64,000 nucleotides of DNA from Oligoflexia bacterium (GTDB taxonomy: Bacteria > Bdellovibrionota > Bacteriovoracia > Bacteriovoracales > Bacteriovoracaceae). The translations under genes were made by a program, and so were the position numbers. The notes beneath the pieces are model-generated. The model searched no databases. It was not told where the DNA came from and saw only the letters and a list, made by a program, of their open reading frames with translations. How positions within the stretch are numbered: the stretch's first letter is position 1; every line of letters begins with the position of its first letter. Of the stretch, positions 1 through 8,445 are shown one piece after another. The stretch spans positions 1-64,000 of the forward strand of contig JAAEST010000045.1 in NCBI GenBank assembly GCA_024229115.1, read 5' to 3'.

Positions 1-175
1 CGTAACAGGATCGATCAAGTTAGCAGATGGTGTAGAGATGATTATGCCAGGTGATAACACTTCTTTCGAGGTAGAGTTAATTACTTCAATCGCGATGGAA
101 AAAGGTCTTAAGTTCGCAATCCGTGAGGGTGGTAGAACAATTGGTGCTGGTACAGTATCTGACATTATTGAATAG
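1..175 (+). CDS. tuf: Elongation factor Tu, C-terminal end (partial)
   Basis: The window opens inside this gene; the reading frame starts at base 2 and ends with TAG at 173-175, giving the last 57 residues. They form the end of the EF-Tu beta-barrel domain 3, with the typical phrases [19 protein letters not shown] and the terminal VSDIIE. EF-Tu carries aminoacyl-tRNA to the ribosome as a GTP complex. Its place just before rpsJ is the usual str-S10 junction. A hairpin terminator follows at once, so rpsJ probably has its own promoter. The GTPase domain lies outside the window. Confidence 0.97.
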   Translation, partial: VTGSIKLADGVEMIMPGDNTSFEVELITSIAMEKGLKFAIREGGRTIGAGTVSDIIE

Positions 176-195
176 TAATAAATAAGAAGCATTGG

Positions 196-221
196 GCCCA
201 GGCATAAATCTGGGTCTTTTT
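196..221 (+). terminator. Intrinsic terminator after tuf
   Basis: A six-pair stem GCCCAG/CTGGGT (196-201 and 210-215, last pair G-T) with an eight-base loop is followed by CTTTTT. It lies 21 bases after the tuf stop and separates the str transcript from the S10 operon. Confidence 0.7.
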
Positions 222-263
222 GTAAAAAAATTGGGCCTAGCATAAAAAAATGCAAAAAAAAGT

Positions 264-291
264 TTGACAAAGGGCCCTATATTTTTCTAAA
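264..291 (+). promoter_or_regulatory. Probable promoter of the S10 ribosomal operon
   Basis: A perfect -35 TTGACA at 264-269 is followed after 16 bases by TCTAAA (286-291), a fair -10. It lies between the tuf terminator and rpsJ. A palindromic GGGCCC sits in the spacer at 272-277. The -10 is weak, so the exact element is uncertain. Confidence 0.5.
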
Positions 292-335
292 AGAGTGCTT
301 CAATTTGCAAAATTTTTTTTAGGAATAGGTAATTG

Positions 336-644
336 ATGAAAGCAACAAGGTTGAGAATTAAGTTAAGAGCGTACGATTATAAGTTGCTAGACAACTCAGT
401 TAATGAGATTGTTCAAACTGCTAAAGAGACAGGTGCTAGAGTAGCCGGTCCTATTCCACTTCCAACAGAAGTGAATAAATTCACAGTCCTAAGAGGACCA
501 CACGTGAATAAGAAGTCTCGTGAGCAATTTGAAATGAGAACACACAAAAGATTAATCGACATCGTCGATCCTACACAACAAACCGTAGATAGCCTAATGA
601 AGTTAGACCTATCATCAGGTGTTGATGTAGAAATTAAGTACTAA
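336..644 (+). CDS. rpsJ: 30S ribosomal protein S10
   Basis: A 102-residue S10, first gene of the S10 operon. S10 sits in the head of the small subunit and, in other bacteria, also joins the NusB antitermination complex. Family signatures are [21 protein letters not shown] and [20 protein letters not shown] take the ATG at 336 rather than the TTG at 333, since the family begins directly with this sequence; AGGT at 327-330 is the nearest ribosome-binding site. The gene is followed by an 89-base gap that holds a hairpin just before rplC. Confidence 0.98.
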   Translation: MKATRLRIKLRAYDYKLLDNSVNEIVQTAKETGARVAGPIPLPTEVNKFTVLRGPHVNKKSREQFEMRTHKRLIDIVDPTQQTVDSLMKLDLSSGVDVEIKY

Positions 645-697
645 ATAGACAGTTTTAGAGCAATCTAAGACATACAATTAACCAATTAACCATGCTT

Positions 698-721
698 GCA
701 TCCCTGAGGTCAGGGTGATGC
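698..721 (+). promoter_or_regulatory. Hairpin in the rpsJ-rplC gap
   Basis: GCATCCCTG and CAGGGTGATGC can pair as a stem with a two-base bulge around the loop AGGT. It ends three bases before the strong GGAGGT site (725-730) of rplC, so it could modulate rplC translation or mark an RNA processing point. This is structure seen by eye only; no binding protein is implied by the sequence. Confidence 0.35.
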
Positions 722-733
722 TGTGGAGGTAGA

Positions 734-1441
734 ATGGCTGAAGAAAACAAGCCAGCAGAGCAGGAAACTGCTGAAACTGCTGCTGAAAACACAACTTCAA
801 GTGGTCTTGCACTACCAGCTTTTTATGGTGTTAAAGCTGGAATGACAAGAATCTTTGACGAAGCTGGAAATCACGTTCCAGTAACTGTTATCAAACTAAT
901 TAACAACTACGTATCTCAAGTTAAAACGACTGAGAAGGATGGATACGAAGCTTATCAAATCGCTTATGGAGCGAAGAGAGGAAAGCTAGTAAACAAGCCA
1001 ACTAAAGGTCGTCTTGCTAAGGCAAAGATCGAAGAATTCAACACTAAATTCTCTGAGCTTAGAACTGAGGGCGTAGATGAAGCAAATCTAGGTAAGACAC
1101 TTTCACTAGACGAGTTCCCAGCGGCAACTATGGTTGACGTTACAGGAACTTCAAAAGGTAGAGGTTTCCAAGGTGTTATTAAGCGTTGGAACTTTGCTTG
1201 TGGTCCAATGTCTCACGGGTCTAAATTCCATAGAACTGGTGGTTCTATTGGTAACAGAGCGACTCCTGGACGTGTTTGGAAGAACAAGAAAATGCCTGGT
1301 CACATGGGTGTAGTTAAGAAAACAATCCAAAACCTACAAGTAGTAGAAGTTAACCAAGATAAGGGTTACATGCTAATTAAAGGATCAGTACCTGGTTCTA
1401 AAAATGGTTTTGTAAGAATAGCTAAAGCTATCAAGAAGTAA
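734..1441 (+). CDS. rplC: 50S ribosomal protein L3 with acidic N-terminal extension
   Basis: The 235-residue L3 is an early-assembly protein at the peptidyl-transferase base of the large subunit. The core begins near residue 30 (FYGVKAGMTRIFDEAG) and includes the typical TSKGRGFQGVIKRW and GSIGNRATPGRVWKNKKMPGHMG region. The first 28 or so residues are rich in Glu, Ala and Thr and are not part of the usual L3. GGAGGT at 725-730 places the start firmly at 734, so the extension is translated. The stop is immediately followed by the rplD leader. Confidence 0.97.
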   Translation: MAEENKPAEQETAETAAENTTSSGLALPAFYGVKAGMTRIFDEAGNHVPVTVIKLINNYVSQVKTTEKDGYEAYQIAYGAKRGKLVNKPTKGRLAKAKIEEFNTKFSELRTEGVDEANLGKTLSLDEFPAATMVDVTGTSKGRGFQGVIKRWNFACGPMSHGSKFHRTGGSIGNRATPGRVWKNKKMPGHMGVVKKTIQNLQVVEVNQDKGYMLIKGSVPGSKNGFVRIAKAIKK

Positions 1442-1456
1442 TTGAAGGGGTTTAGC

Positions 1457-2074
1457 ATGACAGATATTACAGTATTAAATGAAAAATTTGAATCAGCTGG
1501 AAAACTTACTACTAAAGTTGAGCTTACTGCTGATGATATTAATGTTCCTGTAGTTCACCAAGTTGTTAAAGCAACACTTGCTGGAAGAAGACAAGGTAAT
1601 GCTTGTACAAAAACTAGAGGAAAAGTTAGAGGTGGTGGAGCTAAGCCATTTAAGCAAAAAGGTACAGGTAGAGCACGTCAAGGTTCTACAAGATCGTCTA
1701 TCATGGTAGGCGGTGGTACTGCTTTTGGGCCACAACCAAGAGACTACGACCAAAAAGTTAATAAGAAAGTAATGCTTAAAGCAATTAAAGCAGTACTAGC
1801 TGACAAGCTTGAGGCCGGAAAGTTAACAGTTGTTGAAAAGCTAAGCACTTCTGGAAAGACAAAAGATATGTACGGACTTCTTAACGGTAAAGGACTTTTA
1901 CCTGCATTAGTTGTAGCTGCTGACAAAAATGCACCAGCTATCAAAGCAACTAAGAACTTAAGAAATGGTAAAGCTCTTGCTGCTGAAGGTTTCAGCGTTT
2001 ATGAAGCTGTTAAGTACGAAAATCTAGTGATCGAAAAAGAAGCATTAGAAAACCTTTTAAATAAGTTGGTGTAG
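1457..2074 (+). CDS. rplD: 50S ribosomal protein L4
   Basis: L4, about 205 residues from the ATG at 1457, lines the peptide exit tunnel; in E. coli it also represses its own S10 operon. Typical residues include GGGAKPFKQKGTGRARQG and the tunnel loop SIMVGGGTAFGPQPRDY. An upstream TTG at 1442 is in frame, but the GAAGGGG site at 1444-1450 fits the ATG at 1457. The gene starts 15 bases after the rplC stop and ends two bases before rplW. Confidence 0.97.
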   Translation: MTDITVLNEKFESAGKLTTKVELTADDINVPVVHQVVKATLAGRRQGNACTKTRGKVRGGGAKPFKQKGTGRARQGSTRSSIMVGGGTAFGPQPRDYDQKVNKKVMLKAIKAVLADKLEAGKLTVVEKLSTSGKTKDMYGLLNGKGLLPALVVAADKNAPAIKATKNLRNGKALAAEGFSVYEAVKYENLVIEKEALENLLNKLV

Positions 2075-2076
2075 TT

Positions 2077-2367
2077 ATGGCACATTTAGAAGAAATTATT
2101 AAAAAACCACTAATCACTGAGAAGACTTCTGAACTAGGAGATCTTGCGAATAGATTTGGTTTTATCGTTGATTTAAAAGCGAACAAGTATCAGATTAAAA
2201 ACGCAGTTGAAAAACTTTACGATGTAAAAGTTCTTAACGTTAAGACAGCTATTATGCCTGGAAAAATGAAAAGAGTAGGTCGTAGTGTTAGTAAAACATC
2301 AAAAACTAAGAAAGCTTTTGTTCAGCTTGCTGAAGGACAAAAGATCGAGTTTTTTAAAGGTGTTTAA
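2077..2367 (+). CDS. rplW: 50S ribosomal protein L23
   Basis: L23 (96 residues) sits at the exit of the nascent-chain tunnel and is the docking point for trigger factor and SRP. The start IIKKPLITEKTSEL, the NKYQIKNAVEKLYDVKV helix and the AIMPGKMKRVGR loop are diagnostic. It follows rplD with a two-base gap and no strong ribosome-binding site of its own, which suggests translational coupling to rplD. Confidence 0.97.
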   Translation: MAHLEEIIKKPLITEKTSELGDLANRFGFIVDLKANKYQIKNAVEKLYDVKVLNVKTAIMPGKMKRVGRSVSKTSKTKKAFVQLAEGQKIEFFKGV

Positions 2368-2397
2368 TAACTAGTTTAAGAACTAAGGAAGATAAAA

Positions 2398-3222
2398 ATG
2401 GGAATTCAAAAATTTAAACCTACCACTCCTTCTTTAAGGCAAATGGCAAGGCTTAACAGTGATGACCTTACAAAAGGTGCAAAACTAGTTAAGAGTCTAA
2501 TCGCTCCTAAGAAAAGAACTGCTGGTAGAAATAACCTAGGTAGAATTACAACACGTCACAGAGGTGGTGGTGTTAAGAGAAGATACAGAATTGTAGACTT
2601 CAAAAGAAATAAAGAGAATATTCCAGCGACAGTACAAGCGATTGTTTATGATCCAAACAGAACTTGTAACCTTGCGCTACTGGCTTATGCTGATGGGCTT
2701 AAGACTTATATCTTAGCTCCAAACGGTCTAAAAGCTGGTGACAAAGTTATCTCTTCACCAGAAGCAGATATCAAAGTTGGAAACTCTAAAAAACTTAAAG
2801 ATATTCCAGTTGGTACATTAGTACACAATGTTGAGCTTCACCCAGGCGCTGGTGGCCAGATGGCTAGATCAGCAGGTGCATATGTTCAGGTTATGGCAAA
2901 AGAAGGAAGAGAAATTCTTCTAAGAATGCCATCTGGTGAATTAAGAAAAGTTAAAGAGGAATGCCGTGCAACTATTGGTCAGGTTGGTAACTTAGATCAT
3001 GAAAAGAGAAATCTTGGTAAAGCCGGTGCGAAGAGAAAACTTGGTTTCAGACCTTCAGTTCGTGGTGTTGCCATGAACCCAGTTGATCACCCACATGGTG
3101 GTGGTGAAGGTAGAACTTCAGGTGGACGTCATCCTGTTTCTCCTTGGGGTACTCCTACTAAAGGATACAAGACAAGAAAGAACAAGAGAACTGACAGATT
3201 CATCGTTAAGAGAAGAAAGTAG
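2398..3222 (+). CDS. rplB: 50S ribosomal protein L2
   Basis: L2 (274 residues) is a primary 23S rRNA binder needed for subunit joining and peptidyl-transfer. The N-terminal OB-type part ([12 protein letters not shown]) and the C-terminal loop [13 protein letters not shown] with its conserved histidines are intact, followed by the basic tail ending in KRRK. Length equals the family norm. AAGGA at 2388-2392 serves the ATG at 2398. Confidence 0.98.
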   Translation: MGIQKFKPTTPSLRQMARLNSDDLTKGAKLVKSLIAPKKRTAGRNNLGRITTRHRGGGVKRRYRIVDFKRNKENIPATVQAIVYDPNRTCNLALLAYADGLKTYILAPNGLKAGDKVISSPEADIKVGNSKKLKDIPVGTLVHNVELHPGAGGQMARSAGAYVQVMAKEGREILLRMPSGELRKVKEECRATIGQVGNLDHEKRNLGKAGAKRKLGFRPSVRGVAMNPVDHPHGGGEGRTSGGRHPVSPWGTPTKGYKTRKNKRTDRFIVKRRK

Positions 3223-3232
3223 GAGTTAATAT

Positions 3233-3511
3233 ATGAGTCGTTCACTAAAAAAAGGACCATTTGTTGATCTATCATTAATGAAAAAAGTAATGGCAGTTCA
3301 AGACGATGCTAACAAAGCAAGTAAAGTTATTAAGACTTGGTCTAGAAGATCTACAATTGTTCCAGAGTTTATCGGGCTAACTTTTGCTGTTCATAACGGT
3401 AAGAAATTTATCCCTGTATACGTTACAGATAATATGATCGGTCACAAACTGGGTGAGTTCGCACTAACAAGAACTTTCAACGGTCACGGTGCTGATAAGA
3501 AGAAAAAATAG
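3233..3511 (+). CDS. rpsS: 30S ribosomal protein S19
   Basis: S19 (92 residues) binds the 3' domain of 16S rRNA in the head, next to S13. It shows the invariant start [11 protein letters not shown], the WSRRST motif and the [17 protein letters not shown] segment. It follows rplB after ten bases with an AGGAG site. Confidence 0.98.
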   Translation: MSRSLKKGPFVDLSLMKKVMAVQDDANKASKVIKTWSRRSTIVPEFIGLTFAVHNGKKFIPVYVTDNMIGHKLGEFALTRTFNGHGADKKKK

Positions 3512-3542
3512 TAATTGTTGATTTAAATAGGAGAAGGTCACC

Positions 3543-3878
3543 ATGGCCATTACAGTTAAGAACAGTAGAGTAGGAGTTGCACCGAGAAAAGTTGCTCAAG
3601 TGTGTGACCTTATTAGAAACAAAAAAGCGTCTGAAGCTCTTAAGATTCTACGTTTTTGTGAGAAAAAAGAAATCGCGATTGTTCTATCAAAGCTTATTAA
3701 TAGCGGACTAGCTATTGCTTCTGAGTCAGATAAGTATGATCTAGATAATTTAGTTGTAAGTACAATCTATGCTAACGAAGGTCCAACTCTAAAAAGAGTT
3801 CAGCCTAGAGCTCAAGGTCGTGCTTTTAGAGTAAGAAAAAGAACAAGTCACGTATTAGTTGAACTGAAGGAAGCGTAG
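3543..3878 (+). CDS. rplV: 50S ribosomal protein L22
   Basis: L22 (111 residues) spans the large subunit and its beta-hairpin lines the exit tunnel. Evidence is the N-terminal SRVGVAPRKVAQVCDLIRNK and the C-terminal hairpin RVQPRAQGRAFRVRKRTSHV. AGGAGAAGG upstream gives a clear start. Seven bases separate it from rpsC. Confidence 0.97.
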   Translation: MAITVKNSRVGVAPRKVAQVCDLIRNKKASEALKILRFCEKKEIAIVLSKLINSGLAIASESDKYDLDNLVVSTIYANEGPTLKRVQPRAQGRAFRVRKRTSHVLVELKEA

Positions 3879-3885
3879 GTAGATT

Positions 3886-4515
3886 ATGGGACAGAAAGTA
3901 CATCCATACGGATTTAGATTAGGTTATATTAAGGGATGGCAAAGTAATTGGTACTCTGGAAAAGAGAACTATGCTGAACTTCTTCATGAAGATCTTGCTA
4001 TTCGTAAATATGTAGAGAAAAACATGAAAAACGCAGCTGTTGCTAGCGTTGATATCTCAAGAACTTCTGATCAGGTTAAGGTTACTGTTTATACAGCTAA
4101 GCCTGGTGTAGCAATTGGTAAAAAAGGTACTGGAATCGAAAAGATTAGAAATGATCTTAAGAAGCTGACTAAAGGTACTTTAATTTTCAATATTGCTGAA
4201 GTTAAGAGACCAGATTCTGAAGCTAAGCTTATTGCTGAAAACATCGCTGGACAGCTTGAAAAGCGTGTTGCTTTCAGAAGAGCAATGAAGAAAGTTATCC
4301 AATCAGCATTTAGAGCTGGTGTTAAAGGTATCAGAGTAAGAACTGCTGGACGTCTTGGTGGAGCTGAGATGGCAAGAGCTGAAGGTTACTCAGAAAGAAA
4401 GGTTCCTCTACACACTCTTAGAGCGGATATTGACTATAACACTGCAGAAGCACATACAACTTACGGAGTAATCGGAGTTAAAGTATGGGTTTACAAAGGT
4501 GAAATTTACAAATAA
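3886..4515 (+). CDS. rpsC: 30S ribosomal protein S3
   Basis: S3 (209 residues) lies at the mRNA entry site. The start GQKVHPYGFRLGYIKGW, the KH-domain motif VAIGKKGTGIEKIR and the C-terminal GRLGGAEMARAEGYSE with RADIDYNTAEAHTTYG are all present. It is slightly shorter than the E. coli protein because the variable C-terminal tail is missing, as in many bacteria. A small hairpin (4523-4537) follows in the gap before rplP. Confidence 0.98.
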   Translation: MGQKVHPYGFRLGYIKGWQSNWYSGKENYAELLHEDLAIRKYVEKNMKNAAVASVDISRTSDQVKVTVYTAKPGVAIGKKGTGIEKIRNDLKKLTKGTLIFNIAEVKRPDSEAKLIAENIAGQLEKRVAFRRAMKKVIQSAFRAGVKGIRVRTAGRLGGAEMARAEGYSERKVPLHTLRADIDYNTAEAHTTYGVIGVKVWVYKGEIYK

Positions 4516-4522
4516 TAACTAT

Positions 4523-4537
4523 TGGGTTGATAACCCA
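4523..4537 (+). promoter_or_regulatory. Short hairpin between rpsC and rplP
   Basis: TGGGTT and AACCCA form a perfect six-pair stem with loop GAT, seven bases after the rpsC stop. It lacks a T-run, so it is not a terminator; it could be an RNA processing or stability element. Confidence 0.3.
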
Positions 4538-4562
4538 TTGAAATAACTAGCAGAGGTTGATC

Positions 4563-4988
4563 ATGCTAAGTCCTAAAAAAGTAAAATGGCGTAAGCAGCA
4601 GAAAGGTCGTATGAAGGGAAAGGCTAACCGTGGAAATACTATAACCTTCGGAGAATTAGCTATACAAGCGACTACTTGTGGATATATAACAAACCGCCAA
4701 ATTGAAGCTGCCCGTATTGCGATGACTCGTAAAATTAAGAGGGGTGGTAACGTTTGGATTAAAATCTTCCCAGATAAGGTTCTAACTAAGAAGCCTGCGG
4801 AAGTAAGAATGGGTAAAGGTAAAGGTTCTCCTGACTCATGGGTAGCTGTAGTAAAGCCTGGAAGAGTTCTATTTGAAATTTCTCACGTAGATCTTGACCT
4901 TGCAAAAGAAGCTCTAAAGCTTGCTTGCTATAAGCTTCCAGTACAAACAAAGATTATTAAAAAGGAAACAACTGAAGCTAAAGCTTAA
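4563..4988 (+). CDS. rplP: 50S ribosomal protein L16
   Basis: L16 (141 residues) helps shape the A-site tRNA pocket. Diagnostic parts are the basic start [43 protein letters not shown] and the [19 protein letters not shown] loop. I choose the ATG at 4563; a TTG at 4557 is in frame but sits inside the AGAGGTTG ribosome-binding region. Confidence 0.97.
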   Translation: MLSPKKVKWRKQQKGRMKGKANRGNTITFGELAIQATTCGYITNRQIEAARIAMTRKIKRGGNVWIKIFPDKVLTKKPAEVRMGKGKGSPDSWVAVVKPGRVLFEISHVDLDLAKEALKLACYKLPVQTKIIKKETTEAKA

Positions 4989-5005
4989 GTTGATGTGAGG
5001 AAGTT

Positions 5006-5200
5006 ATGGTTGATGTACTAAAGTATAGCGATGTGAAAGGTCTTGATGAAGCGGCTGTTAACGCAAAAGTTGCAGAAGCTAGAAAGCAACTTTTTGATAT
5101 CAAAATCCAAAAGACTACAAGTGGAATTGAAAAACCACATGAGATTAAGATTATCAAAAAGAATATTGCAAAGCTTTTAACTGCGAAGAATCAGAAGTAA
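5006..5200 (+). CDS. rpmC: 50S ribosomal protein L29
   Basis: L29 (64 residues) is a small helical-hairpin protein near the tunnel exit, beside L23. The sequence shows the LFDIKIQKTTSGIEKPHEIKIIKK stretch, a variant of the usual LRxQxxxGQLxxxxRIRxxRKxIARxxT pattern. Family assignment also rests on the fixed place between L16 and S17. AGGAAG lies upstream of the ATG. Confidence 0.93.
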   Translation: MVDVLKYSDVKGLDEAAVNAKVAEARKQLFDIKIQKTTSGIEKPHEIKIIKKNIAKLLTAKNQK

Positions 5201-5209
5201 GGATAAATT

Positions 5210-5464
5210 ATGAGTGCTACAGAGCAGACAAGTTTTAAAAGAAGATTAGAAGGTGTTGTTGTTAAAGATGCGAACGACAAGACAATCGTTGTGAATGTTG
5301 TAAGAAGATATAAGCACAAGCAGTATAACAAATTCGTTAGTGCTTCAAAGAGATACCATGCACACGATGTTGAGAATAAGGCAAAAGCTGGTGATAAAGT
5401 TACTATCATCGAATCAAAGCCATATTCAAAACTAAAGAAATGGGAATTATTAAGTATTAACTAA
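5210..5464 (+). CDS. rpsQ: 30S ribosomal protein S17
   Basis: S17 (84 residues) is an OB-fold protein that binds the 5' domain of 16S rRNA. It has the family pattern RRLEGVVVKDANDKTIVV, the RRYKHKQYNKFV strand pair, and ESKPYSKLKKWELL at the end. AGGAT precedes the ATG; it lies nine bases after rpmC. Confidence 0.97.
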   Translation: MSATEQTSFKRRLEGVVVKDANDKTIVVNVVRRYKHKQYNKFVSASKRYHAHDVENKAKAGDKVTIIESKPYSKLKKWELLSIN

Positions 5465-5506
5465 TATAAGTATTTAACGAAGTTTAAATATGGTGCGGAG
5501 TTTACC

Positions 5507-5875
5507 ATGATTCAAATGCAGACAAAACTCGATGTTGCAGATAACTCGGGTGCGAAAGTTGTAAAATGTGTAAAAGTGTTAGGCGGATCTAAGAGAATGA
5601 GTGCTGGACTTGGTGACATTATTGTTGTTGCTGTTCAACAAGCTCTTCCTGGTGGAAAGATTAAGAAAGGTGACGTGAAGAAAGCCGTTATCGTTCGTAC
5701 AACTTACCCAATTAGAAGAGAAGATGGATCTTATATTCGTTTTGATAAAAACAGTGTTGTTATTTTGAACCCAAATAATGAGCCAGTTGGAACTCGTATT
5801 TTTGGACCTGTAGCGAGAGAGCTTAGAGGTAGAAATTTTACGAAGATCTGTTCATTGGCCCCAGAGGTTCTTTAA
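5507..5875 (+). CDS. rplN: 50S ribosomal protein L14
   Basis: L14 (122 residues, exactly the usual length) contacts the small subunit and the sarcin-ricin region. [17 protein letters not shown] at the start and [30 protein letters not shown] near the end are near-consensus. The site GCGGAG lies 5495-5500. Confidence 0.98.
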   Translation: MIQMQTKLDVADNSGAKVVKCVKVLGGSKRMSAGLGDIIVVAVQQALPGGKIKKGDVKKAVIVRTTYPIRREDGSYIRFDKNSVVILNPNNEPVGTRIFGPVARELRGRNFTKICSLAPEVL

Positions 5876-5893
5876 TTAAAGAGGTAGTGAGCT

Positions 5894-6205
5894 ATGCAAA
5901 AGCTAAAATTAAATGATGAAGTTATAGTTACAGCTGGAAAAGACAAGGGTAAAACTGGTCAGCTTGCTAGAATCGACCTTAAGAACAAGAATGTTGTTGT
6001 TACTGGTGTGAATCTTGTTAAGAAGGCGATGAAACCTACACAAGAAAACCCAACTGGTGGTTTTGTTGAAGTTGAAAGACCAATTGATCTTTCAAATGTT
6101 TCAATCGTTAGTCCTAAGACTAAGAAAGCTACTAGAGTTAGAATTGAAGATAAAGATGGAAAGAAAGTAAGAATCGCCGTAGCTTGCGGATCGGTTCTTA
6201 ACTAA
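5894..6205 (+). CDS. rplX: 50S ribosomal protein L24
   Basis: L24 (103 residues) is an assembly initiator on 23S rRNA. The KOW motif (DEVIVTAGKDKGKTGQ) is at residues 8-23, followed by VTGVNLVKKAMKPTQENPTGGFVEVE. GAGGTAGTGAG precedes the ATG. The next gene, rplE, follows after 12 bases. Confidence 0.97.
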   Translation: MQKLKLNDEVIVTAGKDKGKTGQLARIDLKNKNVVVTGVNLVKKAMKPTQENPTGGFVEVERPIDLSNVSIVSPKTKKATRVRIEDKDGKKVRIAVACGSVLN

Positions 6206-6217
6206 GCAGAGGCTGAT

Positions 6218-6757
6218 ATGAGTAGATTAAAAGATATTTACAATAGTGAAGTTAAGAAAGCCATGCAGGATAAGTTTAACTATAAAAATGTTAATCAAAT
6301 CCCAAAGGTTGAGAAAGTTATCATTAACTGTGTAACGAAAGATTGTGTTGCTAACTCTAAAACAGTAGATAGCATCATGGCAGATCTTGGAGCGATCACT
6401 GGTCAAAAGCCAGTTGTTGCTAAAGCTAAGAAATCAATTGCATCTTTCAAGGTTAGAGAAGGTCAGGCCCTAGGAGCATCAGTAACTCTTAGAGGTGAAA
6501 AAATGTATGAATTCCTTGATAGACTTATCTCAATTTCTCTTCCAAGAGTTAGAGACTTTAGAGGTGTTAGTGCAAAAGCATTTGATGGTGCTGGTAACTA
6601 TACACTTGGTCTTAAGGAACAAATTATTTTCCCAGAAATTAACTACGATAAAATCGACAAAGTTAGAGGAATGGGGATCTCGATCGTTACTTCAGCAACT
6701 AACAATGAAGAAGGTCGTGAGTTATTATCAATGTTAGGAATGCCTTTTAGAAAGTAA
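6218..6757 (+). CDS. rplE: 50S ribosomal protein L5
   Basis: L5 (179 residues) binds 5S rRNA in the central protuberance. It has [11 protein letters not shown] near the N-terminus, [34 protein letters not shown] in the middle, and the [29 protein letters not shown] block. Length matches the family. AGAGG lies just upstream. Confidence 0.98.
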   Translation: MSRLKDIYNSEVKKAMQDKFNYKNVNQIPKVEKVIINCVTKDCVANSKTVDSIMADLGAITGQKPVVAKAKKSIASFKVREGQALGASVTLRGEKMYEFLDRLISISLPRVRDFRGVSAKAFDGAGNYTLGLKEQIIFPEINYDKIDKVRGMGISIVTSATNNEEGRELLSMLGMPFRK

Positions 6758-6769
6758 GGTGAGGTTATA

Positions 6770-7075
6770 ATGGCAAGATTAGCGAAAATCGTTAACAACG
6801 AAAAGAAAAGAAAGTTGTCTCAAAAGCACCTTGCTTTGAGAAAAGAATTAAGAAAGAAAGCAAGAGATCTTACTCTTTCTGAAGAGGAAAGATTCGAAGC
6901 ACAGGTTAAGCTTCAAAAGCTTCCAAAAGCTTCTTGCGCAAATCAAGTAAGAAACAGATGTGAATTAACTGGTAGACCAAGAGGTTTTTATCGTTCATTC
7001 CGTCTTTCAAGAATTGCATTTAGAGAATTAGCTCTTAGAGGGATGATTCCTGGTGTAACAAAATCAAGCTGGTAA
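6770..7075 (+). CDS. rpsN: 30S ribosomal protein S14, long zinc-free form
   Basis: S14 (101 residues) sits in the 30S head. The length and the sequence around residues 60-75 ([19 protein letters not shown]) show the long form: only two cysteines remain and the second zinc pair is gone. The C-terminal [25 protein letters not shown] is standard. AGGTGAGG serves the ATG. Confidence 0.97.
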   Translation: MARLAKIVNNEKKRKLSQKHLALRKELRKKARDLTLSEEERFEAQVKLQKLPKASCANQVRNRCELTGRPRGFYRSFRLSRIAFRELALRGMIPGVTKSSW

Positions 7076-7090
7076 GGTGGAGTTCGAGTT

Positions 7091-7474
7091 ATGATGACAG
7101 ATAATATTGCAGACATGCTTACAAGAATTAGAAACGCTTTAATGGCTGGACACGACAGAGTTGAGTTCCCAGCTTCAAAAGCGAAAGCAAATATTTGTAA
7201 AGTTTTAAAAGATGAAGGTTACATCAAGTCTTTTAAAATTATTGCAAAAGAGAAAAGTGACATTCGCTTAAAAGTTCTTCTTAAGGAAGACGCGATTGTT
7301 GGAATTGAAAGATTTTCAAGACCAGGTCTTCGTCAATACAGAGGGTACGATGATATGCCAAGAGTTCTTAGTGGACTAGGGATTTCAATTGTATCTACTT
7401 CTCAAGGTGTTATGTCATCTAGAGAGTGTAAGAAGAAGAAAGTTGGTGGTGAAGTTCTTTGTAACGTTTGGTAA
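7091..7474 (+). CDS. rpsH: 30S ribosomal protein S8
   Basis: S8 (127 residues, or 126 if the second ATG at 7094 is used) binds the central domain of 16S rRNA; in E. coli it is the spc-operon repressor. The N-terminal DNIADMLTRIRNALMAGHD and the C-terminal GLGISIVSTSQGVMSSRECKKKKVGGEVLCNVW are typical. GGAG at 7079-7082 gives eight-base spacing to the ATG at 7091. Confidence 0.97.
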   Translation: MMTDNIADMLTRIRNALMAGHDRVEFPASKAKANICKVLKDEGYIKSFKIIAKEKSDIRLKVLLKEDAIVGIERFSRPGLRQYRGYDDMPRVLSGLGISIVSTSQGVMSSRECKKKKVGGEVLCNVW

Positions 7475-7495
7475 TTAGGAAAAAAGGATATAACG

Positions 7496-8035
7496 ATGTC
7501 ACGTATTGGTAAAAATCCAGTTGTTGTTCCAGACAAAGTTGAAGTTAAGGTTAATGGCGGACATGTATCTGTTAAAGGACCTAACGGGTTACTGGAGCAT
7601 ACATTTAATAATACAGTAAGCATTGAAATGAACGGAAAAGAAGTAACTGTTAAGCCAGTTGATGATTCTAAAACGTCTAGATCAATGTGGGGAACTGCAA
7701 GAACACTTATTAACAACATGGTTATTGGTGTTTCAGAAGGTTTCACGAAGCAATTAGAGTTTAACGGTGTTGGTTATAAGGCTGCTGCTAAAGGTACAAC
7801 TTTAACATTAAACCTTGGTTACTCTCACCCAATCGATTATCAACTACCTGAAGGTATTACAGCGAAGGTAAATAAAAACGTAATCGATATTTCAGGTGCT
7901 AACAAAGAACTAGTAGGTTTCGTTGCTGCGAAAGTTAGATCTTTCAGACCACCGGAGCCATATAAAGGTAAAGGTGTTAAGTACGCTGATGAACATATTA
8001 TCAGAAAAGCTGGTAAAGCTGGTGGTAAGAAGTAG
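7496..8035 (+). CDS. rplF: 50S ribosomal protein L6
   Basis: L6 (179 residues) lies near the GTPase centre. Two related half-domains are visible: SRIGKNPVVVPDKVEVKV at the start, and GYSHPIDYQLPEGI with FVAAKVRSFRPPEPYKGKGVKYADEHIIRKAGKAGGKK at the end, the strongly conserved tail. AGGAAAAAAGGA upstream. Confidence 0.98.
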   Translation: MSRIGKNPVVVPDKVEVKVNGGHVSVKGPNGLLEHTFNNTVSIEMNGKEVTVKPVDDSKTSRSMWGTARTLINNMVIGVSEGFTKQLEFNGVGYKAAAKGTTLTLNLGYSHPIDYQLPEGITAKVNKNVIDISGANKELVGFVAAKVRSFRPPEPYKGKGVKYADEHIIRKAGKAGGKK

Positions 8036-8057
8036 TAGAAGCTAGAAGGGTGAAAAA

Positions 8058-8432
8058 ATGAGAAAGCCATTAGGAAAAGTAAAAAATGAATCTGCAAACA
8101 GAAAGCTAAGAAGAAGACTTTCTATTAGAGCAAAGGTTGCAGGTACAGAAAGTAAACCAAGAATTAGTGTTTTTAGAAGTAATAAGCACATCCGAGTTCA
8201 GGTTATTAACGACGATACAAGCAAGACGTTATTTTCTGTTCAAACATTTGGTAAAAATGCTGTTGCAGCAAAAGCAAATGTTGAAGGTGCTAAACTTGTT
8301 GGAGCAAAAGTTGCTGAACAATTAAAAGGTGCGAACGTAACGGGTGCAGTATTTGATAGATCTGGATACAGATATCACGGTGTTGTTGCTGCTTTGGCTG
8401 ATTCAATTAGAGAAAACGGAATCCAGGTTTAA
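8058..8432 (+). CDS. rplR: 50S ribosomal protein L18
   Basis: L18 (124 residues) binds 5S rRNA with L5. RKLRRRLSIRAKVAGT, PRISVFRSNKHIRVQVINDD and the C-terminal FDRSGYRYHGVVAALADSIRENGIQV are standard. The AGAAGGGTG site lies upstream of the ATG. rpsE starts 13 bases after the stop. Confidence 0.97.
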   Translation: MRKPLGKVKNESANRKLRRRLSIRAKVAGTESKPRISVFRSNKHIRVQVINDDTSKTLFSVQTFGKNAVAAKANVEGAKLVGAKVAEQLKGANVTGAVFDRSGYRYHGVVAALADSIRENGIQV

Positions 8433-8445
8433 TTAGAGGTTGCAT

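Noticed and set aside
7402-7746. A minus-strand frame across rpsH and rplF
   Set aside because: It is antisense to two ribosomal genes and has no start signal.
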